From positions 62,001 to 126,000 of the forward strand of contig JAOWCC010000421.1 in assembly GCA_030867875.1 (NCBI GenBank): a stretch of DNA of 64,000 bases, given 5' to 3'. A program made the position numbers and the translations under genes. Positions within the stretch are counted from its first letter, which is position 1; every line of letters begins with the position of its first letter. The stretch is from Actinernus sp. WN-2022 (lineage: Eukaryota; Cnidaria; Anthozoa; Actiniaria; Actinernidae). The notes below the pieces were generated by a model. The model saw nothing but the letters and a program-made list of their open reading frames with translations. It was not told where the DNA came from and did not search any database. Shown one piece after another: positions 57,217 through 64,000 of the stretch.

Positions 57217-58565
57217 ATGGACTGGAAACTTTGCATAATATGCCAGAAATCCAAAAAAAAAAGTCTTCAATGCCCGGCTAGATCCAAACGAAAAGACGCT
57301 GGGGCTGGATATTTTTCTTTCATCCGGCATGCTGTGGAATTTAAGAAGTTAGGTATTGCCGTGACCCAAGATCAAGTTGACGTAGAGAGCCCGGGAGTAG
57401 AACAGACTTTGTCTAATAACAAAGCATCTTGGCATAAATCATGCAGAGATCTCTTTAATAATACGAAGCTTGAGCGTGCAAAGAAAAGAAAATTAGCGGA
57501 AAGTGATGAAGACGAAAATATTGTCAATGAAGAACCTTCCAGATCAAGTCCTGTCAAGTCAAGGCGATCTTCGATAAACGGTCGTTTCGATCCGAAAACC
57601 CTACAATGTTTTTTCTGTGACAAGTACGATAGCACAGATAATTTACATTGTGCTTCAACCTATGAGGTAGACCAAAAAGTTCGAGAATGTGCCATGCTTT
57701 TGAATGATTGAAGTCTAATTGCTAAACTCTCTGCTGGTAGTGATTTGATCGCTATTGAGGCGAAATACCATGTCGATTGTTTGGTAAGCCTATATAACAG
57801 AACAAGGCCGTTCAGGAAAGAATGCTCCAAATCTAGCGATGAGATACCTGTAGATCTTGGGGAGCTTGCGTTCGCAGAGCTGATAGCTTACATCGAGGAC
57901 ATTCTAGAAGTAGAAACAGCTGTCCTTACATTATCGGAGCTAGTGCGATTCTACCAATATAAGCTCAAGGAACTTGAAGCAGACTGTGGAAAGGTTAACT
58001 CTACGCGATTGAAAGAGAGAGTGCTAAGGGAATTTCCTGATCTAACTGCACATGCGGAAGGTCGTGAAACCAATTTGGTATCGAGGCATGTAATAGGAGG
58101 TATTCTGACAGAAGTGAAAAACAGGGATTCAGATGCGTGTTGCCTTGCGAGGGCGGCACATATCGTGAGGAAGGACATACTCAATGTGAAGAACTCGTTT
58201 AACGGAACATTTCCAGCAGAATGCCAGAAACTCTCTATCCCAGCATCTTTGCTTACGTTAATTGGCATGCTGATAAAAGGCCCCTCCACCAAGTCTGACC
58301 CATCAGATAGCCAGGCATGTATTTCCATCGCCCAGTTAGTTGTATTCAACAGCATTTCAAAGTCTCGCAATCGGCCAGATGCCACTGGTAGTACGCACCA
58401 TATCAGATCACGGGAGTGCCCACTACCTATATATACAGCCTTGAAAATACACGGAACTACAAGAGACAGGTCTCTCATCGACGCCTTTTACAGCCTTGGC
58501 TTGTGTATATCATATGATCGCCTGCTCACCGTATCTACAGAAATAGCCAACAGTGTTCTTGATAG
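57217..58565 (+). pseudogene. Transposon gene, exon 1: Cys-rich finger region
   Basis: Start ATG at 57217 (MDWKLCIICQ). The pattern CxxC plus WHKSC (to about 57450), then CFFC with LHC and, after the stop, YHVDC (57606-57786), looks like paired zinc-binding folds of about eight Cys/His ligands. A basic/acidic linker (KKRKLAESDEDEN) lies between. A TGA at 57709-57711 interrupts the frame, but the same frame stays open to 58565 and both sides look like one domain, so it is a nonsense lesion. The exon ends at a donor GATAG|GTAAAT. Confidence 0.7.
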
Positions 58566-58908
58566 GTAAATACGCCATTAAATATTATTGTGTCCTGTAT
58601 TGTGTCGATGCCTTCATAGATCACCACCAAAATCCATTACCAGCTGACAATAAAAAGGCCATTTATTATCATACACTGTATGTATCATACACTGTATACA
58701 CTGTATTCTGTAATTTTTTCTCCTCTCATTTTCATCCACGGACATATATTTTAAATTATTCGAAATTATCAATGTCTCAGCTAATGCCATTCGAATTGGC
58801 TTCGAAAACACTTACCTGGCCATTGATCAATTCGGATATAATCAAAACCTCATTCTATAATTGTTTATCATTAAAATCATTATTGGTTATTGTCGCGCTT
58901 AATTGTAG

Positions 58909-61857
58909 GTATGAGCGTGAAGGCGTCGTATGCCCATCCCAGTTGAGAAGAGGGTTATTTACCACCTCAGCTGTCGATAACATCGACCATAACACGAGTG
59001 CTACAACCTCTCAGACATCCTTCCACGGAACAGCCATTTCACTAGTGCAGCACCCATCTACTATCAACAAAGGAACCCCAAGTGCCACAGACACGTTCGA
59101 CCCCACTACGTCTTCTACCACCAAGACCATATCTCACCTTCCATTGAGTTACAGTGAAGTTCCTCCCATGACGAAACTCAACAGCGACTTACATGCTCCA
59201 CTTGTTTCCGAGCAGTCCCTCGTGTACCCTGCCCTTCATGATGCAAGTTTGATAGACGAGGAGAAGGAATGGCTTACAAGCACACCTCAAGCATGTTAAG
59301 GCCTGGTTCAGGGGTCAAATTTCGGGTAAAAACTGTTTTCCTTATTTCAGCACAGCCGAGTATGATAGGCACGCCAAGTTTCTCACGATAATAGGTATCG
59401 CCATTCTTGACTACCTTAAGTGGTTTGTGTGTAGTAAATCGTGTCACGTGGTCTGTCACGTGACTTAGAACACGAAATCAGTAAATCAAAAACGCGGCTC
59501 CGAGTTTAAAACAGCTAGGACTATGAGTGGATACGTTTAGTTAAGGTTGAAGCCTTTCACCTAAATCAGCTTAGAAAAGATGAATACAATGTTTCGTTAA
59601 CGAGTTATTAAGGCGAACATATGCAAAATAGGTCACGTGACTTTTTGTACCCTTAATATCTCCTTATCTTTACACGATAGTCATGTTTTCTAAGCGTGAT
59701 CTGCAACACTACGGGAGGAGTAATGTTTTAGCAGGGTTACTTTATGTTCATATGTTATCATCGCAGCCGCATATCACTTAAACGATTTTATGTAATTATG
59801 ACGTCATCGATCACGTGACACGACAACTATCCACATAACAAATTTAAGGAAGTTTATATTAGTTTTATGGTGTAATTAAATTTTGTTTAAACTGTTATTT
59901 CTGTCAGAAATGTTTTTTTAACGTACATCTATTTTCCGTTAGATGAACCAGGCCTTAACATGCTTGAGACAGAAGCTCATCTCCAAAGACAAACTTGACC
60001 CCAAAGATTGGGTGTCATGGGCAGCGTACAAAGCTTCACAATATGTGCTGTCTAGCTATCAGCCAGCAATAATCACCCTCCTGCCGATGTTTATTGAGAA
60101 TGCACATTCTATGGCTATGATAGCACATAGCATTCGAGTTATCAAGGCTGCTGTGGAACATGTTAACCCCTCCCAAGCTCCAGTCATCGCTCTTGACCAG
60201 CCCTTGTTTGCCCTAGCCAAGCAAATACAGTGGACACTACCTGAGTTCAGCGAGGATAAATTTGTAGTCATGATGGGGGGACTCCATATCGAGATGGCTT
60301 CCTTCAAAATGCTTGGAAAGTGGCTAAGTGGTAGTGGGTGGACAGAGGTGATGTGCAATGCAGGGGTTGCAACGCAAGGGGTTGCAGAATCCTTTCTGTT
60401 TGCAAGCCATGTGGCCCGCACAAGGCGAGTACATCAGATGACAGCCGCAAGTCTGTACACCCTAATGGATAAAGCGCACAGTGATTACAAGTCGTCCTTA
60501 CTAGAGGAGAGCGAACACAGCAATATCCTGTCATTTGACGATTGGAAAGATGCAAGGGCAAAGTCACCGCATTTCCATTATTGGGCGTTAGTCCTTGACC
60601 TCGAGCTTATCTGCCTTCGGCTCGTGAGAGCGTTCAGAGAAGCAGACTTCACACGTTATGTTGATACGATCCGGAACATTCTGCCCTGGATGTTTGCCAT
60701 AGACCATCCCAATTATGCCAGGTGGCTCTCGGTTCATTATCGGGATATGTGTCTCCTTCCGTCGAAGCATCCAGACATATACAACCACTTCTGCAACGGT
60801 GCATTTGTTGTACACAAGACCACCAGAGTATTCTCATCCATAGCGTTAGATCACGCCCACGAGCAAGTGAATGCTGCGGTGAAAGGTGAAGGAGGCGCCG
60901 TCGGTCTCACCGAACATCCAGCAGCTCTAAGAAGATGGATGGTGGCTGGCCCGGAGATATCCAGAATGATTCAAGAGTTCGAAGGAAGCATGTCCGCAGC
61001 AGAGCAACGAGACCACCATGAACAGAAGCCAGGTGTGCAATCAGCGTTTTCCCATGACGTCGTCAACACTGTGTCGTGCCTCGAAGAATTGGGTAATCCC
61101 TTTCTAGATGAAAGCGACAACCTAATGGCGATCCATACAAGGGACATCATGGGCGATCAGGTTGTTAAAACTGTCAGGAACGCGAGCAAGATTGGAGAGG
61201 AGCAGTTTAAGTCGTTTTTCAAGGGAAGATTCATTGATGGCAAGCCAGTTACAGACACTCTTAAGAAGAACAACCTCCCTACTTTGAGTACTCCAATCAA
61301 GAAGGCAGTTTCAAACGACAAGGCCAAGGTCAAAGTCTTGAAGGAGGACTGTTCCTTGTTCTCACGGCTTTACATAGCCTGCCAAAACCGCGATGGAAAC
61401 TTGGACGACTTCTTTACATATGAGAATCAGCCATGGCCGCCATCCCTCTCAGAACTCGGTCAACTTCGAGGAGGAGTGAAAGCAGACCTGTTGAAGTGCT
61501 TAGCTTACCGTACACTACACCACACCACAGAGTCCCGCGCAGCCAGCAATAGACGCCGTCATTTTGGATGGTGCGGTGATCGTGCAGATGCTGGAGCCAC
61601 GTACGGCTCGCACATTCGACGAATACTCGACAACAGTCTTCGCACCTTACGTCTTGAAGCACCTCGAGACTGCTAAACGAGTCGATCTTGTGTGGGATGT
61701 TTATCAGGATGATTCGCTGAAGAAATCTCTTCGAGAAAAGAGAGGTGCTGGGCAGCGACGAAAAGTGGTAGACTCTACAAGAATCCCGCGCGACTGGAAA
61801 GGTTTCTTAAGAGTAGATGAGAACAAAGAAGAACTATTCAAGCTTCTCGCAACAAAG
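58909..61857 (+). pseudogene. Transposon gene, exon 2: central region and XPG-N-like segment, interrupted
   Basis: Begins after acceptor AATTGTAG (58908), in phase with the previous exon. Coding 58909-59295, then a 663-bp MITE (59296-59958); without it and one CATG copy the frame is continuous. Coding resumes at 59963 with LISKDKLDPKDWVSWAAY and a GGLHIEMASFK core (about 60277-60309), and runs to about 61500. A one-base frameshift between about 61504 and 61551 precedes AVILDGAVIVQML (61555-61593) and DLVWDVYQDDSLKK (61684-61725), which resemble the N-block of FEN1/XPG nucleases. Ends at a donor AAG|GTACGT (61857). Confidence 0.7.
59296..59958 (+). mobile_element. MITE nested in the transposon gene
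   Basis: 663 bp, 15-bp inverted termini TTAAGGCCTGGTTCA, flanked by CATG (59292-59295 and 59959-59962). Contains several TCACGTGAC motifs (near 59452, 59633 and 59812). Excluding the element and one CATG restores phase between the two sides of the exon, which supports a 4-bp target duplication over the TTAA alternative. Confidence 0.85.
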
Positions 61858-61939
61858 GTACGTTTGACAAAAAAAGGCAAAATTGAACAGCTTATGGATT
61901 GAAATGTTACATTACATTTATGTTTTGATTGCATTCTAG

Positions 61940-62746
61940 GTTGTTTCACTGGCAGTTCCTGAGGGTAAAGAGATCTACTCTACTCATGGTGAAAACGTGC
62001 TGTGCTCTTCTAACAGAACAGATCTAGATGTCCTCGCGCCATGCAACCACGAAGAGGCAGATACCCGTATTATGGTCCATGCTAATGATGCATCTTCGTG
62101 TGGATATCGACGCATTAAGATCAGAAGCAACGACACTGATGTGGTAGTTCTAGCGGTGTCCATTGTCAGCACCCTTCCCGTCGATGAGATGTGGATAACG
62201 CACGGAGCCGGGAAGAATGTCCGAGGACGTGTTAAAAAGACTGCCTGGGATGTATGGGGCGTTTTCCCGGAGCTGACAACAGTGCTGAGTGCCCTAAAGA
62301 CATCACCCGAAGACATCGCAGAAGAGTCCATGGCTGTTCTAGAAAGGTTTGTTGTCCTTCTTTATGATCGCACAAGCATCCTGACGAGCGTTAATGAAGC
62401 AAGGCAGCAGCTTTTCTCGAAGAGATCAAGAGAGCTTGACAGCATCCCGCCTACTCGAGCAGCACTTGATCAACATGTCAGGCGAGCAGTGCTTCAAGGA
62501 GGACATGTATGGAGTCAAACTCTTCTGCGCCATCAAGTGCTCCCAAGCCCTTCCGACTGGGGATGGCAGCTCCAAGGTCGCCACTGGTCTCCGTATTGGA
62601 CTGCCCTCTCACAAGCAAAGAACACATCTTATGAACTCATCCGCTGTGGATGCAAAGTTTCATGTAGCGGGAGGTGCAAGTGTTTAAAGGCCAATCTGAC
62701 ATGCACCGGCCTGTGCTACTGTGGCGGCAATTGCCAACAGCAATAG
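61940..62746 (+). CDS. Transposon gene, last exon: XPG-I-like segment and CXC-like tail
   Basis: Begins after acceptor TGCATTCTAG (61939), in phase with 61857. HEEADTRIMVHA (62049-62084) and SNDTDVVVLAV (62125-62157) match the acidic I-block pattern of FEN1/XPG/PIN-like nucleases (E-A-D and D-x-D). The C-terminal CGCKVSCSGRCKCLK, TCTGLCYCGGNC segment (62644-62736) looks like a CXC (tesmin/TSO1-type) Cys cluster that binds DNA or zinc. The exon is intact to its TAG (62744-62746), but the gene upstream is broken, so it is unlikely to be made. Confidence 0.7.
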   Translation, partial: VVSLAVPEGKEIYSTHGENVLCSSNRTDLDVLAPCNHEEADTRIMVHANDASSCGYRRIKIRSNDTDVVVLAVSIVSTLPVDEMWITHGAGKNVRGRVKKTAWDVWGVFPELTTVLSALKTSPEDIAEESMAVLERFVVLLYDRTSILTSVNEARQQLFSKRSRELDSIPPTRAALDQHVRRAVLQGGHVWSQTLLRHQVLPSPSDWGWQLQGRHWSPYWTALSQAKNTSYELIRCGCKVSCSGRCKCLKANLTCTGLCYCGGNCQQQ

Positions 62747-62881
62747 AAGATAGCTAAGAACACGTTTCATTTGACATGAACTTGATAACTTGATTGTCGA
62801 GAACGAGATTGTTTACCCTCTCACTGAAATGTTTCAAGAGAACGAAATAAACTCCTCCGAGGGTTAACAGCTTCAAACCCT

Positions 62882-62930
62882 ACCACCCCCTCCCCTCCCC
62901 CCCCCCCCCCCTCCCCCCCGGCCTCCCCCA
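62882..62930 (+). repeat. C-rich tract
   Basis: Nearly uninterrupted C/T run, including 14 or more C, just downstream of the transposon gene. Confidence 0.9.
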
Positions 62931-63233
62931 ACTCCACGGGCCCCCTCCCCACTCCCCTTTTGAGTGAAAACGGTTTAGTAACTGCCGTTGTATTCTTATC
63001 TCAAGAAAAAGTAGTTTTCAGTCCCAAAAACCTTGGAAATATCGATGATCTATAAATATATGAGATTTCACCACAGGGTACCCAACCATTAATGACAAGA
63101 AAAACAAATATGGTCATAGAATGGCATAGGAACACTAAAATCGATGTAAACATTAACAAAACAATATATTGAGTTGTTCCAGTGAGGTTGTGTTGTACAA
63201 TTCCGGAACACGTGTAGTCTAAGGGGTTTTCTA

Positions 63234-63410
63234 GTTTTCAGCCTCGTTTCCATGCTGGCAAATTTCTGACATGCGCAGTTCTCAGCCCCAGGGCTTAACT
63301 TGACTTGGCCCTATGTCAGGAAATATTCCCCTTAGGGTCATTAGTGATGTGTGAACGTTTCATGCTTTTATCACCAATTTGAACAATTTTGGTCGATAAC
63401 AGCTGGACTA
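63234..63410 (-). repeat. Right terminal inverted repeat of the 7.15-kb transposon
   Basis: 177 bp. Ends GCTGGACTA at 63410, directly before the TTA target duplication. Confidence 0.9.
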
Positions 63411-63625
63411 TTAGGCTTAGCTTTTATATAGTTTTCTTGTTTTTCGCGAAACATTTAACGTAAATATGCGTACAAACTGAAATTAGAAACAGGGGTGATC
63501 GCCTGTTTTCTATTTATAGTTTCGGCGGGAAACTGGTACAACACGCGCGACCGGCTCATCAAAACGCACCGCGGCAAAACGTTATGCTCCACTGGCCGAA
63601 AGGAACGAAGGCTCTGGAGTTCAAA

Positions 63626-64000
63626 ATATATTTGATAGCGTTACGGAATGAACACAGTACCGTAATCAGCGTAGTGTTGGTATGTATTCCCAGGAGTGTG
63701 TAAGCACTACTTAAGGATCTGAATTCTAATTAGGCGTCATTCGAAGGCTTCTCTACTCTGCCTAGATTACTTGTAAAGTTAATTTCAATTCAGCACATGT
63801 ATATATTTATATAGCTTTGTAATTATTACTAAGAATATATAATGATGATGATGCAACGGCTTCACTAGCCTTATATGTACACAGACACCGATTATATGTA
63901 ATCACTTATATGATTTGTTTATGTATCTCCGACCAGGCATTAATAAATGAGATGCCCGCCCCTTATCTGTTGTTGTCGTGGTAATGCAGTTTAGCTATTA
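63626..64000. other. Unassigned right-end sequence
   Basis: Similarity to units A and B ends here. A/T-rich, with a short GATGATGATG run near 63843. No gene seen. Confidence 0.6.

Larger units (their letters stand above)
56258..63410 (+). mobile_element. 7.15-kb DNA transposon with XPG-type nuclease gene (Academ-like)
   Basis: Termini TAGTCCAGCTGTTATCG and the inverse; repeats of 188 bp (left) and 177 bp (right). TTA lies on both sides (56255-56257 and 63411-63413), and the empty site in unit A (near 560) has a single TTA, so the 3-bp duplication is secure. The plus-strand gene is split by at least two introns. Its product combines Cys-rich fingers, an XPG/FEN1-like nuclease and a CXC-like tail. 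Short target duplications, a Cys-rich finger and an XPG nuclease are features I associate with Academ elements; the superfamily call is inference. The gene is inactive (stop, frameshift and MITE). Confidence 0.7.
55724..63625 (+). repeat. Segmental-duplication unit C (partial)
   Basis: Starts with the same head block as units A and B. It is interrupted by the 7.15-kb transposon at 56258-63410, resumes at 63411 with sequence matching A from about 560, and loses similarity near 63625 (equivalent to A about 785). This is either a truncated third copy or the edge of the array. Confidence 0.75.

Noticed and set aside
59296..59958. Reading the nested MITE as an intron (donor GTTAAG, acceptor GTTAG)
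   Set aside because: The splice product would be out of phase, whereas removing the element with one CATG keeps phase.

Overview
The window is eukaryotic and looks like an anthozoan cnidarian genome, most likely a stony coral. I judge this from dense short inverted-repeat transposons, intron-containing coding pieces, a C2H2 zinc-finger gene, and an element mix (DIRS-type, BEL/Pao, Gypsy, APE-type LINE, mini-Polinton, a large XPG-nuclease transposon) that I associate with corals and sea anemones. The species assignment is inference. There are no operons, rRNA, tRNA or CRISPR arrays.

The main architecture is a head-to-tail segmental duplication. Unit A (1-27052) and unit B (27053-55723) are diverged copies of one segment, and unit C starts at 55724 but stays recognisable only to about 63625. 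Collinear blocks: A 1-960 with B 27053-28260; A 962-2195 with B 29193-34258; A 4010-8160 with B 34290-38150; A 12225-18885 with B 38165-45094; A 19760-25590 with B 50953-55715. Between these blocks each copy has private insertions and deletions, so one copy often supplies the empty site that proves an insertion in the other. An uncollapsed-haplotype assembly error is the main alternative to a real tandem duplication.

Unit A holds a LINE remnant (2.6-3.2 kb), a decayed Gypsy pol (5.2-7.3 kb), a satellite split by a 3.4-kb mini-Polinton that carries a packaging-ATPase pseudogene (8.6-12.0 kb), a TA-flanked inverted-repeat element (14.3-15.6 kb), a broken C2H2 zinc-finger gene on the minus strand (15.8-17.7 kb), a BEL/Pao 3' end with its LTR (18.9-19.75 kb), a DIRS-type remnant (19.75-20.8 kb), a piggyBac-like element (21.35-22.4 kb), a WW-domain exon (24.4 kb) and a pair of nested MITEs (25.6-27.05 kb).

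Unit B repeats the Gypsy remnant, zinc-finger gene, DIRS remnant and WW exon. It adds several MITEs, an APE-type LINE with an open 1065-codon frame and a 2A-like motif (30.1-33.5 kb), and a DIRS-like retrotransposon that encodes an SGNH hydrolase, a Gag-like protein and a reverse transcriptase (46.2-50.1 kb).

Unit C is interrupted at 56258 by a 7153-bp DNA transposon with TTA target duplications and about 180-bp inverted repeats. Its intron-containing gene has an N-terminal Cys-rich finger region, a FEN1/XPG-type nuclease region and a C-terminal CXC-like cluster. It is disabled by a nonsense codon, a frameshift and a nested 663-bp MITE. I think it belongs to the Academ group or a relative. 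Host-gene content is low: only the zinc-finger gene and the WW exon look like cellular genes, and both zinc-finger copies carry stops.
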